DNA of 64,000 nucleotides, taken from positions 1 through 64,000 of the forward strand of contig JAEZNO010000020.1 of assembly GCA_023441805.1 (NCBI GenBank). The letters run 5' to 3'. This stretch comes from Bacteroidota bacterium. Lineage in GTDB: Bacteria; Bacteroidota; Bacteroidia; Bacteroidales; Lentimicrobiaceae. Position numbers and translations under genes: made by a program. Within the stretch, counting starts at the first letter, position 1; each line of letters begins with the position of its first letter. This document shows positions 36,292-46,046 of this stretch, piece after piece. Under the pieces are notes generated by a model. That model made no database searches and was not told the DNA's origin. It saw only the letters and a program-made list of their open reading frames with translations.

Positions 36292-39200
36292 ATGGAAAAG
36301 AAAAAATTTAAAGAGTTTTTTGCAACAAGCTGGGCAATTGACAACAAAACCAGTGTTTATGTGCTTACACTCTTCATTACACTCTTAGGTATTTACAGCT
36401 ATAACACCATACCTAAAGAACAATTTCCCGAAATAGTCATTCCTACTATTTTGGTTAATACTGTCTATCTGGGAACTTCACCCGAAGACATAGAGAATCT
36501 CGTGACCAGGCCAATAGAAAAGCAGCTCAAGGGAATTTCGGGTGTTAAAAAGATAACCAGTAATTCACTTCAGGATTTTTCTTCTATAGCTATTGAATTT
36601 AACACTGATGTGCCTGTATCTGAAGCCAAACAGAGAGTTAAGGATGCAGTTGATAAGAGCATGAGCGATTTGCCAAACAACCTGCTTGATGATCCTCAGG
36701 TAATGGATATTGATTTCTCTGAAATTCCGATTATGTATATCCAGCTGTCCGGAGATTACGACCTGGTTCAGCTCAAGAAATTTGCCGAAGTAGCTCAGGA
36801 CAGGATAGAATCGCTGAATGAAATTACAAGAGTTGATATTGTTGGAGCTCTTGAGAGGGAGATTCAAATCAATGTTGATTTGTATAAGGCACAGGCAGCC
36901 CGTGTTACAATGGGTGATATTGAACGATCGGTTGCTTCAGAGAATCTTACTGTTTCAGCAGGTAATCTTACTACAACAGGCTCAAAACGAAGTATACGTA
37001 TTCAGGGTCAGTTCAGTGATATTGAAACCATCCGGAATATTGTAGTTACTTCATCCAGCGGTGCTTTGGTTTACCTGAAGGATGTGGCTGAAGTAAAGGA
37101 TTCATTTAAAGAGCAGGAGAGTTTCTCAAGACTCTATGGTCAAAATGTAGTTACTCTGAATGTTATTAAAAAGAGTGGAAAGAACCTTCTGGAAGCCTCC
37201 GATAAGATTCATCAAATACTCGACAATGAGCTTATAAACAAGAGTTTCCCAACTGACCTGAATGTAACCATATCGGGTGAAATGTCACGTTTTACTCGCA
37301 ATACCCTTAACGAGCTAAACAACACTATTCTGTTTGGTTTTATTCTGGTTACAATTGTTCTGATGTTCTTTATGGGGTTGACTAATGCATTCTTTGTAGC
37401 ATTAGCAGTACCATTGTCGATGTTCCTGGCATTTATGGTGATGCCGGCTTTAGGTTTTACCATGAATATGATTGTAATGTTTGCATTCATCTTTGCCCTG
37501 GGAATTGTAGTTGATGATGCAATAGTAGTAATTGAGAACATCCATAGATTGCATCGAAATGAACCAAACATTGTCCTTGCGGCAAAGAAAGCCGCCGGTG
37601 AAGTGTTCCTGCCTATACTTTCGGGGACGATGACTACGTTGGCACCTTTCTTCCCACTTGCCTTCTGGCCGGGGATTGTAGGTGAGTTTATGTACTATAT
37701 ACCCGTTACGCTGATCCTTACCTTATTTGCATCCCTCTTCGTGGCATATATTATTAACCCTGTATTCGCAATTTCATTCATGAAGCATGAATACGAAAGT
37801 CATGATATTCGTAAGGATAAGAGGAAAGCAATGTTCTGGGTGGTCATTCTTATAGGATTGGCAATTGCTTGTTATCTGATGTACTTTGCATCAAAGAACA
37901 CCGGTGCCTTTGGATTCGCCAACTTCTTTGTCTTTTTTGCTGCATTGATTCTGCTTTTCCACCTTGTTATCAATCCATACATCAAATGGTGGCAAAACAA
38001 AGGGTGGCCTTATCTGATGAGATTGTATGAGAAACAACTACGATATTTCCTGGTCGGCAGGCGACCAAGGTGGTTACTTGTGGGAGTAGTCGGATTATTG
38101 TTCTTTACATTCTTTTTATCGGGGGCAGCGGGAATAAAAGTATTGTTCTTCCCTGATAACATGCCTAACAATGTTTTTGTGATGATACAGATGCCGGTTG
38201 GTACTGACCAAAAAGTAACCGACTCAGTGACCCGGGTTGTTGAGCAAAAGGTGATGGCAATTTTGGGTGAGAACAATCCTGCAGTTGAGTCAGTGGTTGC
38301 GAATGTTGCCCTTGGAGCAGGTGATGAAATGGATTTCTCACGAAACCTTGCTCCCGAAAAAGGTAAGGTTGCAGTCAACTTTGTTGAATACAAGTATCGC
38401 CATGGAATTAATACAAATGACTATCTCGATCGAATAAGAAAAGAGATTCGTGACATACCGGGCGCTGAGATATTTACCACTAAGGAAAACAACGGGCCTC
38501 CTACCGGCAAGCCTATAAATATTGAAGTCACCGGTGAAGACTTACCTTCATTGATCCATGATGCCACTGCATTCAAGAATTACCTTGATTCACTTCAGAT
38601 ACCCGGTGTTGAAGAGCTAAAGAGTGATTTCCTGGAAAATAAACCAGAGATTATTATTGACATCGACAGGGAAAGGGCAAATTTTGAAGGCATCAGTACC
38701 GGACAGATCGCCATGGAGCTAAGAACTGCCGTTCTTGGTAAGGAAATTTCAAAGTACAAAGATGAAGAAGATGAGTATCCTATTCAATTACGGTACTCAG
38801 AGGAAACGAGGAACAATATCAATAACCTGATCAATATTCCAATCACCTACAGGGATATGAACACAGGTATTTTACGTTCCATTCCGCTGTCATCGGTTGC
38901 CAATATTGAATACGGATCATCATACGGAGGGATAAAGAGGCAAAATCTGAAGAGGATCATTACTATCTCTAGTGAAGTAACTACAGGTTATTCACCAAAT
39001 GATATAGTACCACAGATTGAAGCTCTCGCGCGAGAATTCCCTTTAAGTGAAGGTGTCCAAATCAAACTTACAGGAGAACAGGAAGATCAAGCCGAATCAG
39101 CTAGTTTCCTTGGGCTGTCTATGATGATTTCCATTGGCTTGATATTCTTTATTCTGATATCACAATTTAATTCACTCGCAAAAGCTATTATAATTCTAAG

Positions 39201-39705
39201 TGAAGTAATATTTAGCATAATTGGTGTTTTGCTAGGCATTGTGATCTTTAACATGGATGTTTCAATCATTATGACCGGACTGGGAATTGTAGCTCTGGGT
39301 GGTATTGTTGTAAGAAACGGAATTTTGATTGTTGAATTTACTGATGTACTACGAGCCAGAGGACTTAAAACCAAAGAGGCAATTGTAAGAGCAGGACTCA
39401 CTCGTATAACTCCTGTAATTCTCACTGCAACGGCAACTATGCTTGGACTGGTTCCGCTTGCAATCGGGTTTAATCTTAATTTTCTGACTTTGTTTACTAA
39501 TCTGGACCCGCAAATCCATATGGGTGGTGATAATATGATGTTTTGGGGACCACTGGCATGGTCAATTATTTTCGGATTAAGTTTTGCCACCTTCCTCACC
39601 CTGGTATTTGTTCCGGCTATGTATTTAATGTCGCATGAGGCAGGAATTAAAATGAAGAGATGGAAATCAAACAGAGCTTACAGAAAGCAGCTCGTATCAA
39701 GATAA
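36292..39705 (+). CDS. RND family efflux permease (AcrB type)
   Basis: 1137-residue proton-driven exporter of the inner membrane. About 12 membrane helices and two large periplasmic loops are visible. The adjacent aspartates of helix 4 (GIVVDDAIVVIENIHR) needed for proton relay are intact. There is an extra hydrophobic and charged stretch near residues 505-610 before the second half. The substrate cannot be read from sequence; drugs, bile-type detergents or metabolites are possible. Last gene of the tetR operon. Its stop codon lies inside the left arm of an inverted repeat that precedes the terminator. Confidence 0.96.
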   Translation: MEKKKFKEFFATSWAIDNKTSVYVLTLFITLLGIYSYNTIPKEQFPEIVIPTILVNTVYLGTSPEDIENLVTRPIEKQLKGISGVKKITSNSLQDFSSIAIEFNTDVPVSEAKQRVKDAVDKSMSDLPNNLLDDPQVMDIDFSEIPIMYIQLSGDYDLVQLKKFAEVAQDRIESLNEITRVDIVGALEREIQINVDLYKAQAARVTMGDIERSVASENLTVSAGNLTTTGSKRSIRIQGQFSDIETIRNIVVTSSSGALVYLKDVAEVKDSFKEQESFSRLYGQNVVTLNVIKKSGKNLLEASDKIHQILDNELINKSFPTDLNVTISGEMSRFTRNTLNELNNTILFGFILVTIVLMFFMGLTNAFFVALAVPLSMFLAFMVMPALGFTMNMIVMFAFIFALGIVVDDAIVVIENIHRLHRNEPNIVLAAKKAAGEVFLPILSGTMTTLAPFFPLAFWPGIVGEFMYYIPVTLILTLFASLFVAYIINPVFAISFMKHEYESHDIRKDKRKAMFWVVILIGLAIACYLMYFASKNTGAFGFANFFVFFAALILLFHLVINPYIKWWQNKGWPYLMRLYEKQLRYFLVGRRPRWLLVGVVGLLFFTFFLSGAAGIKVLFFPDNMPNNVFVMIQMPVGTDQKVTDSVTRVVEQKVMAILGENNPAVESVVANVALGAGDEMDFSRNLAPEKGKVAVNFVEYKYRHGINTNDYLDRIRKEIRDIPGAEIFTTKENNGPPTGKPINIEVTGEDLPSLIHDATAFKNYLDSLQIPGVEELKSDFLENKPEIIIDIDRERANFEGISTGQIAMELRTAVLGKEISKYKDEEDEYPIQLRYSEETRNNINNLINIPITYRDMNTGILRSIPLSSVANIEYGSSYGGIKRQNLKRIITISSEVTTGYSPNDIVPQIEALAREFPLSEGVQIKLTGEQEDQAESASFLGLSMMISIGLIFFILISQFNSLAKAIIILSEVIFSIIGVLLGIVIFNMDVSIIMTGLGIVALGGIVVRNGILIVEFTDVLRARGLKTKEAIVRAGLTRITPVILTATATMLGLVPLAIGFNLNFLTLFTNLDPQIHMGGDNMMFWGPLAWSIIFGLSFATFLTLVFVPAMYLMSHEAGIKMKRWKSNRAYRKQLVSR

Positions 39706-39762
39706 ATAAGATGCGTTTGGGGTAACAATTACCCGGAAGTTGCCTTGAATTGCATCTTATTT
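39704..39762 (+). repeat. Inverted repeat overlapping the RND pump stop codon
   Basis: AAATAAGATGC at 39704-39714 is the exact reverse complement of 39752-39762, with 37 bases between. It immediately precedes the terminator hairpin and may protect the mRNA 3' end. Confidence 0.8.
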
Positions 39763-39803
39763 CCCCGATAGTGTTATTATTAACGCTACCGGGGATTTTT
39801 TTT
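39763..39803 (+). terminator. Rho-independent terminator of the efflux operon
   Basis: CCCCG...CGGGG hairpin with a mostly paired interior (TAGtGTTA / TAACgCTA) followed by a run of T residues. Confidence 0.9.
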
Positions 39804-39834
39804 ACATTTGATATAAATTTCAATCCTTGTATGT

Positions 39835-41643
39835 ATGAAGAAGCTTGGGGCATCATTCTTAATTTCAATTATCCTCTGTATTTCACTTGTTGTTGTCAGG
39901 GTAATTGAAAAGCCTGTCAATGTATTAACCTGGGATGTATTTGGATACTACCTTTATCTTCCGGCCACCTTCATATACGATGATCCGGGTTTAAGGAATA
40001 AGCAATGGGTTGACGAAATAATGGAAAAATATGAGCCTTCTCCCACGCTCTATCAATTGGTCAATGTAGCAGATGGTAAGCGTATCATCAAATACTCATC
40101 GGGACTGGCACTCTTATACTCACCATTTTTCTTTACGGCACATTGGCTGGCTCCGCTTTTTGGCTATCCTGCTGACGGATTCTCGTTACCATATCAACTG
40201 ATGCTTGCCCTTGGTGGTATGTTATGGGGAATTGCAAGTGTATTCATTTTCAGGAAGATGTTACTGAAATTCTTTAGTGATCGAATAACGTCATTGTTAT
40301 TGATACTAATTATTGCCGGTACTAACTACTTTCATCTTATATCAATTGATGGGACTCTGTTGACTCATAATTACTTATTTACCCTGTATGCGGCATTAGT
40401 GGTTCTGAGCGTTTCATGGCACGAAACCCCCGGTATTGCGAAAGCTTTGGGTTTAGGAGTAGTCTGTGGTTTAATTTCACTAATCCGACCTTCGGAAGCT
40501 GTTTGCTTCCTTATTCCGATATTTTGGATAACAGGTACAAAATCGGGGTGGAGTAAGAAAATCAGCTTACTTATCAGGTATCCCCACCACGTGATCATTG
40601 CCGGTGTAGTTGCTGTTGCATTTGGCTTTTTACAGTTCTATTACTGGAAGACAATGGTTGGCGAGTGGATTTATTACTCATACAGCAACAATCCCGGCGA
40701 AGGTTTCAGATTCTTCCCGCCTTATATTATGGAATTTCTTTTCAGCTTTCGCAAGGGATGGCTAGTTTACACGCCTCTGATGATCTTTGCAATTGTCGGC
40801 TTATTCTTAATGATGAAAAAGTACAGGGAAAACCTTCCGGCTTTACTACTATTTATCATTCTGGATATATGGATTATCTCGGCATGGACTGCCTGGTGGT
40901 ATGGAGGAGGAAGTTTCAGTTCTCGATCAATTGTACCTGCTTATACAATACTTTCAATCCCATTAGGATATTTATTGATAGAACTAAAGGGTAGGGCAAT
41001 GAAGGTATCTGCTGTAATAATTGGCTCGCTAATCATTGTACTTAATCTTTTTCAATCCTGGCAGTTTGAGAAGAGAATCATTGATAAAGAGAGAATGACA
41101 AAGGATTATTACATGGCAGTATTTGGAAGGGTTAATGTGGATAAGGAAAAACTTGATCACCTGTTACTCGTAGACAGAAGCACTGAAACTAATGAAGAAC
41201 CAAAGCATCCGGAAAGATACAAAGGGAGAGAGATTTTCAATACAGGCTATTTATCCACTTTTGATACTGTGGGTTCTATTAGATTGGATGAGAAAAGGAT
41301 TTATTCAGAAGGACTTAGTATCCCGTATAATGAGCTTACTGCTAAAGATCATGCATGGATAAGATCCTCCATGGAAATTTGGTTACCGGAAAGCTACAAT
41401 GGTAAGTTGCCTCTGCTTGTTAATTCATTTCATTATAAAGGAGGTGCTTATAAGTACAGGGGAGTAACCTATTCGGGTAATGATACAATTAAGGAAAAAT
41501 GGCTGCCTGTCAGCTATTGGTACCTTACTCCTGAAGTCAGGACTCCGCAGGATATCTTTAAAATCTATGTCTGGAATATTGCAGCCACTGAGGTTTATAT
41601 TCGGAATCTAAAAGTTGAAGTATTTGAACTGGCAAATGAATAA
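39835..41643 (+). CDS. Polytopic membrane protein, glycosyltransferase-like (GT-C style), unknown function
   Basis: 602 residues with about 11-12 predicted membrane helices in the first 410 residues and a soluble, beta-rich C-terminal domain (about 430-602). The loop after helix 1 contains WDVFGYYLYLP, recalling the acidic first loop of GT-C (dolichyl-phosphate-mannose-type) transferases. The TAWWYGGGSFSSRS segment is also seen in Bacteroidetes hypothetical proteins of this kind. The transferase role is inference. It begins 32 bases after the efflux terminator. Confidence 0.6.
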   Translation: MKKLGASFLISIILCISLVVVRVIEKPVNVLTWDVFGYYLYLPATFIYDDPGLRNKQWVDEIMEKYEPSPTLYQLVNVADGKRIIKYSSGLALLYSPFFFTAHWLAPLFGYPADGFSLPYQLMLALGGMLWGIASVFIFRKMLLKFFSDRITSLLLILIIAGTNYFHLISIDGTLLTHNYLFTLYAALVVLSVSWHETPGIAKALGLGVVCGLISLIRPSEAVCFLIPIFWITGTKSGWSKKISLLIRYPHHVIIAGVVAVAFGFLQFYYWKTMVGEWIYYSYSNNPGEGFRFFPPYIMEFLFSFRKGWLVYTPLMIFAIVGLFLMMKKYRENLPALLLFIILDIWIISAWTAWWYGGGSFSSRSIVPAYTILSIPLGYLLIELKGRAMKVSAVIIGSLIIVLNLFQSWQFEKRIIDKERMTKDYYMAVFGRVNVDKEKLDHLLLVDRSTETNEEPKHPERYKGREIFNTGYLSTFDTVGSIRLDEKRIYSEGLSIPYNELTAKDHAWIRSSMEIWLPESYNGKLPLLVNSFHYKGGAYKYRGVTYSGNDTIKEKWLPVSYWYLTPEVRTPQDIFKIYVWNIAATEVYIRNLKVEVFELANE

Positions 41644-41722
41644 CTTTGTTTTTTATGCATGATATAGAATCATGAACTGAGAAGGGAAAACAATTGTTGA
41701 TTTTTTAAGAATTTGGATCATT

Positions 41723-42187
41723 ATGTTCAATACCCGTAGAATGAGGACCTTCGATTGGTATCTTGCCTGGTCGATGGTGATTATACAATTTTCAATGTTG
41801 GGGCTGTTATTATTTACCGGGCCTGTCTTCCCTGATAAATGGTGGGCTATTGCCCTGTTTGTTTTAGGTGTATTCCTTGGGCTATGGGCAATTTACACCA
41901 TTCGACTGGGTAATCTTAGTATCCTGCCCTATGTAAAAGAGGGTGGCAAAATGGTAGCAAAAGGGCCATACAGTTTTATCAGACATCCAATGTATACAGG
42001 ATTAATACTTGTTGGCTGGGCTTTGGTTGGTGGTCATTTTACGCCATTACGATTTACGTTTGCATTAATCCTTAGTATTGCTCTGATAATTAAACTGCAT
42101 CTTGAGGAAGCATACCTTAAGAAATCTTTCCAACCCTACCACGAATACAGCAAAAAGACTAAAAAGCTGATACCTTTCCTTTATTGA
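41723..42187 (+). CDS. Isoprenylcysteine/phospholipid methyltransferase-like membrane protein
   Basis: 154 residues with three to four membrane helices and the ICMT/PEMT-type motif GPYSFIRHPMYTG, followed by LEEAYLKKSFQPYHEYSKKTKKLIP. These are the SAM-binding parts of the family. The true substrate in bacteria is generally unknown. The GPY and RHP pieces are intact, so activity is plausible. It is followed by a long gap and is convergent with pheS. Confidence 0.82.
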   Translation: MFNTRRMRTFDWYLAWSMVIIQFSMLGLLLFTGPVFPDKWWAIALFVLGVFLGLWAIYTIRLGNLSILPYVKEGGKMVAKGPYSFIRHPMYTGLILVGWALVGGHFTPLRFTFALILSIALIIKLHLEEAYLKKSFQPYHEYSKKTKKLIPFLY

Positions 42188-42472
42188 ATCAGATAAAAGA
42201 AAGAGGTAAAGACAATGATCACATGTGTAGTTTCCATATGTTTAGTCAGTGTAATTGAAATTGCAATAACTGAGTGTTTATTGTAGCAAGCAAGAGCTTT
42301 TTTATAAAACAGAAGCAACTACCATCTCTTGGATTGCTCTTGGTTAACTCTATACCAACTCTTGCCCTCTGTAGAGGGATTCAAAAATTTGACCAATAGG
42401 AAGCCAAACAGCAGGATTTGCATCAAGAAATCTGCAATGAAATTCTGATTTGTGGTAAGTACTTTTTGCTTA
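42188..42472. other. Convergent gap before pheS 3' end; degenerate 11-bp units
   Basis: No gene or terminator seen. At 42346-42367 the bases AACTCTATACC-AACTCTTGCCC resemble two 11-bp units of the repeat at 2199-2225, preceded by GCTCT and CATCTCT as in that copy. This may be a decayed third copy. Confidence 0.35.
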
Positions 42473-43495
42473 TTACAATACTGACTTAAACTGTTTAAGG
42501 AATCTGACATCGTTCTCTGAGAAGAGTCTGAGGTCTTTTACATTGAAGACAAGATTAGTGATACGCTCAACACCAATTCCGAAAGCAAAACCGGAATATT
42601 CTTCGGGATCAATTCCACAGTTCTTTAACACAGCGGGATTCACCATACCGCAACCGAGAATCTCTACCCATCCGGTGTACTTGCAGAAATTGCACCCTTT
42701 CCCGCCACATAAATTACATGAGATATCCATTTCGGCTGATGGTTCAGTGAAGGGGAAATATGATGGCCTTAATCTGATGCGGGTATCAGGAGTAAACATT
42801 TCTTTTGCGAAATACATCATAGTCTGTCGCAGGTCGGCGAAGCTTACATTTTTGTCAATGTAAAGTCCTTCAACCTGGTGGAAGAAGCAATGTGCCCTTG
42901 CAGAGATAGCCTCATTGCGATAAACCCTTCCCGGGAATATCATCCTGATGGGCGGCTTGGTTGTTTCCATCATCCTGACCTGAACACTTGAAGTATGGGT
43001 ACGCAATAAAATATCAGGATTGGATTCAACGAAGAAGGTATCTTGCATGTCCCTTGCCGGATGCTCAGGAGCGAAATTAAGAGCAGAGAAATTATGCCAG
43101 TCATCTTCAATTTCAGGACCTTCAGCAATTGTATATCCAATATGCGAAAAGATATCAATCATTCTTCTTCTGATAATGGCAAGCGGATGCCGTGATCCGG
43201 TAAATTCATCAACGGGAGGAAGGGTAAGATCGAGTTTCTTATCTGTATGTTTTTCCTTTGTACCTACACCTGCTTTAAGAGTATCATGCTTTAACTGAAT
43301 AGCTTCTTTTAGTCCGTTCAGTAACTGACCTATCTCTTTACGATCCTCAGGAGCCACAGTTTTAAACATCGCAAACAGATCATTGAGAATGCCCTTTTTG
43401 CCTGAATATTTTATTCTGAATTGCTCTAGTTCGTCAGCGTTAGTAGTTGTAAAAGCATTGACTTCTTCCTGATACTTCTTAATCTCGTTTCTCAT
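42473..43495 (-). CDS. pheS: Phenylalanyl-tRNA synthetase alpha subunit
   Basis: Catalytic alpha subunit of the alpha2beta2 enzyme that charges tRNA-Phe. The 340 residues have the N-terminal coiled coil, the GSRHPL start of the class II core, motif 2 (FPGRVYRNEAISARAHCFFHQVEGL) and motif 3 (GFAFGIGVERITNLVF). A cysteine-rich insertion CNLCGGKGCNFCKYTGW lies before motif 3, common in a subset of bacterial PheS. pheT is not in the window. Confidence 0.97.
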   Translation of the reverse strand: MRNEIKKYQEEVNAFTTTNADELEQFRIKYSGKKGILNDLFAMFKTVAPEDRKEIGQLLNGLKEAIQLKHDTLKAGVGTKEKHTDKKLDLTLPPVDEFTGSRHPLAIIRRRMIDIFSHIGYTIAEGPEIEDDWHNFSALNFAPEHPARDMQDTFFVESNPDILLRTHTSSVQVRMMETTKPPIRMIFPGRVYRNEAISARAHCFFHQVEGLYIDKNVSFADLRQTMMYFAKEMFTPDTRIRLRPSYFPFTEPSAEMDISCNLCGGKGCNFCKYTGWVEILGCGMVNPAVLKNCGIDPEEYSGFAFGIGVERITNLVFNVKDLRLFSENDVRFLKQFKSVL

Positions 43496-43552
43496 ACCTA
43501 TTGTTCTGTCATCGACAGATATTATAATAAAATCTAAAAACTGGTGGTTAAC

Positions 43553-44191
43553 TTAATTTATAACAGTGATCTTCATTTTTATATCCTGAACGGGCCTGTC
43601 GCCTTGAGCTGTTTGAACTGCAGCAATCTTATCAATGACCTCCAGTCCCTTAATCACTTCACCAAAAACAGTGTATTCATCATCAAGATGAGGTGTTCCG
43701 CCTACTGTTGAATATGCTTTACGGCGTTCAGGTGATACTTTCTTGCCGGTCTGTTTTTCATAGATGTCCAGTTGCTGATCGCTTAAAACCATACCCTGAA
43801 CAATGTAAAATTGTGAGCCTGAAGATGCTTTTTTAGGATTTACCTGATCAGCTTTTCTGGCAGCGGCTAATGCTCCTTTTTTATGGAAATGTGCAGGTAC
43901 AAACTCAGCCGGAATAGTGTAACCCGGGTCATTCATTTGAGTGCCTTGTCCACCACCCTGAATCATAAACCTGTTGATAACACGATGGAAAATTGAACCA
44001 TTATACCAACCCTGCTTAATAAGCTTCAGGAAATTATCCCTGTGAAGTGGTGTATCATTATATAATACGGCTGTCATGTTACCATAATCGGTTTGGATTA
44101 AAATGGTAATCTGTTTCTGCTTAGCCGGAGCTTGTCCAAAGGCTGTGGTAAAAAGTAGTAGCACTAATGTGGATAATAATAATCTTTTCAT
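43553..44191 (-). CDS. Cyclophilin-type peptidyl-prolyl isomerase, exported
   Basis: 212 residues with a signal peptide ending in TAFGQ and a cyclophilin core: FHRVINRFMIQGG (catalytic Arg region), GSQFYIVQG and DEYTVFGEVIKGLEVIDKI. About 40 residues between the QFYIVQG strand and the final strands form an insertion shared with the neighbour. Likely periplasmic. It lies 58 bases after the larger cyclophilin gene, probably same transcript. Confidence 0.93.
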   Translation of the reverse strand: MKRLLLSTLVLLLFTTAFGQAPAKQKQITILIQTDYGNMTAVLYNDTPLHRDNFLKLIKQGWYNGSIFHRVINRFMIQGGGQGTQMNDPGYTIPAEFVPAHFHKKGALAAARKADQVNPKKASSGSQFYIVQGMVLSDQQLDIYEKQTGKKVSPERRKAYSTVGGTPHLDDEYTVFGEVIKGLEVIDKIAAVQTAQGDRPVQDIKMKITVIN

Positions 44192-44249
44192 TCTCTATTG
44201 TATTTAAGGTTTAGATAATGGTTGATAGCTTATTCACGCTGCTTTGTGA

Positions 44250-45128
44250 TTATTCAGATTTATTGATTACAGTCATTTTCATTGGAATATCAGTCAATGG
44301 ACGATCATTTTCATCACGCTTTACTACTGCAATCTTGTCAACAACTTCCATTCCGCTTATAACCTCACCGAAAATTGTATAACTGCCATCAAGATGAGGT
44401 GCACCACCAATTGACTTATAAACTTCTCTTCTGTCGGGCGATATAGTAAAAGGTACCCTCTTTGCATATTCAGCATCCAAAAGACCATTTATCGTATCAA
44501 GCAGAAATTGAAACCTGTTTGTATCGGCATCTCTGTCAGCAGATAAAAACTCATTTCGTAATGCAAGGTTTTCAGGTTTATTGAGCAACTCGGCAAATAT
44601 CTTTTGCTTAGTCAGTGAATATTGTTTTTTCTCAACTTCATTTAGGGTGGCATCAGTGAATTTTTTGCCCTGCACTATATAAAATTGAGACCCTGAAGAT
44701 AGTCTTTCAGGATTTACATCATCGCTTTCACGAGCGGCTGCAAGAACACCCCGTTTATGAAAATGATCAGGTAATATTTCAGCAGGAAGATCATAGCCGG
44801 GACCTCCGTTACCTAACTGAACTCCGGGTTTTGCATTCTTTGAATCAGGATCACCACCCTGAATCATAAATCCGTCTATAACCCTGTGAAATAAAACACT
44901 ATCAAAAAATCCTGATGATGCAAGTTTAATGAAGTTCCGGCTGTGCAGTGGTGTATCACTATATAGCTTGAGTGCTATATCGCCATAAGGTGTAATAATC
45001 ACTATTGTCTCATCCATAAATTTATCTGATGATACTTCCGATTTGATATCCTGAGAGAAAATCTCCTGTATAGAAATACTATGGATGAGTGTTGCAACAA
45101 TAATTAACAGGACATAGAAACGCTTCAT
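44250..45128 (-). CDS. Cyclophilin-type peptidyl-prolyl isomerase with large insertion, exported
   Basis: 292 residues, signal peptide near residues 1-26, then a cyclophilin core (FHRVIDGFMIQGGDPDS, GSQFYIVQG, SYTIFGEVISGMEVVDKI). Between the QFYIVQG and the last strands lies a roughly 90-residue helical insertion, about twice that of the adjacent paralogue. Paralogue of 43553-44191 by tandem duplication. A TAGTTTTG box (45151-45158, minus) precedes it. Confidence 0.92.
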   Translation of the reverse strand: MKRFYVLLIIVATLIHSISIQEIFSQDIKSEVSSDKFMDETIVIITPYGDIALKLYSDTPLHSRNFIKLASSGFFDSVLFHRVIDGFMIQGGDPDSKNAKPGVQLGNGGPGYDLPAEILPDHFHKRGVLAAARESDDVNPERLSSGSQFYIVQGKKFTDATLNEVEKKQYSLTKQKIFAELLNKPENLALRNEFLSADRDADTNRFQFLLDTINGLLDAEYAKRVPFTISPDRREVYKSIGGAPHLDGSYTIFGEVISGMEVVDKIAVVKRDENDRPLTDIPMKMTVINKSE

Positions 45129-45150
45129 AATCAGAAATAAAATTCTTTTG

Positions 45151-45158
45151 CAAAACTA
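45151..45158 (-). promoter_or_regulatory. Promoter -7 box for the cyclophilin pair
   Basis: Minus-strand TAGTTTTG, 23 bases before the start at 45128. Confidence 0.45.
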
Positions 45159-45298
45159 ATGAATTATCAGAAACAGATTATGAGGCTACCGGGTAGTCCA
45201 TCAAGCTCCGTCAACACATAATGAAATAGTCCGTTGTAGTTTAGATATGGTTAGTATTTCAGAATGCAATAAAGTTCCTGACGATACTCCTATAAAAA

Positions 45299-45880
45299 CT
45301 AATCTTTAGCTCTCTGAAACTCAAAACAATTACGGCAAAGAGGCTCATAACTACCGGTCTCACCCAGCACAACCAATTTCTGATCCTGTGTTTTCCGATA
45401 CGAATATTGTGCCAGATTACCACAACGAATGCAGATAGCATGAACTTTAGTAACGTACTCAGCTGTTGCCATAAGAGCAGGTACAGGTCCGAAAGGTTTC
45501 CCCGTAAAATCCATATCTAACCCTGCAACAATTACTCTGATTCCCTGAGCTGCAAGTTTATTGCAAACATCAACTATCTCATCATCAAAAAACTGAACCT
45601 CATCAATGCCTACAACATCTACATCGTTTACCAAAAGTAATATTTGAGTTGCAGAATCGACCGGAGTAGATAAAATTGAATTCTCATTGTGCGAAACTAC
45701 ACTCGTTTCATCATAGCGGGTATCAATCTTTGGCTTAAAGATTTCAACACGCTGACGAGCTATTCGTGCACGATTCAGTCGACGGATAAGCTCTTCGGTC
45801 TTACCTGAAAACATCGAACCGCAGATTACTTCTATCCACCCTCTTCGAATGGTTGAATTATTGGAACTTTCGAGAAACAT
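45299..45880 (-). CDS. tdk: Thymidine kinase
   Basis: 193-residue type II thymidine kinase, salvaging thymidine to dTMP. Walker A loop GSMFSGKT, the DEVQFF segment with the Walker B role, GLDMDFTGKPFGP (lasso) and two zinc-binding Cys pairs (CIRCG and CRNC). Complete and of normal length. Separated from the cyclophilin operon by about 170 bases. Confidence 0.96.
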   Translation of the reverse strand: MFLESSNNSTIRRGWIEVICGSMFSGKTEELIRRLNRARIARQRVEIFKPKIDTRYDETSVVSHNENSILSTPVDSATQILLLVNDVDVVGIDEVQFFDDEIVDVCNKLAAQGIRVIVAGLDMDFTGKPFGPVPALMATAEYVTKVHAICIRCGNLAQYSYRKTQDQKLVVLGETGSYEPLCRNCFEFQRAKD

Positions 45881-46046
45881 TATTTTAACTACGCCGGATT
45901 TCTTTTTACTTTTATAGCTGGTATCTTTACACCTAAACAGACTGATAAGTAACAGTGTGTCAGATATTAGACATGTTTATTTATCAGGCTGCAATGTACA
46001 AAAAATCATAATATTGCGTTAGTGTAGTGAACTTAACTTTAGGCAG

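Noticed and set aside
37212..39599. Long antisense open frames within the RND pump gene
   Set aside because: Codon-phase shadows of a strongly conserved gene; no start context or family features.
42473..43495. Functional link between pheS and the tRNA-Phe at 27476
   Set aside because: They are 15 kb apart on different transcripts; co-location in one window is probably chance.
43553..45128. Cyclophilin pair as a frameshifted single gene
   Set aside because: Each has its own signal peptide, full core and stop; they are tandem paralogues.
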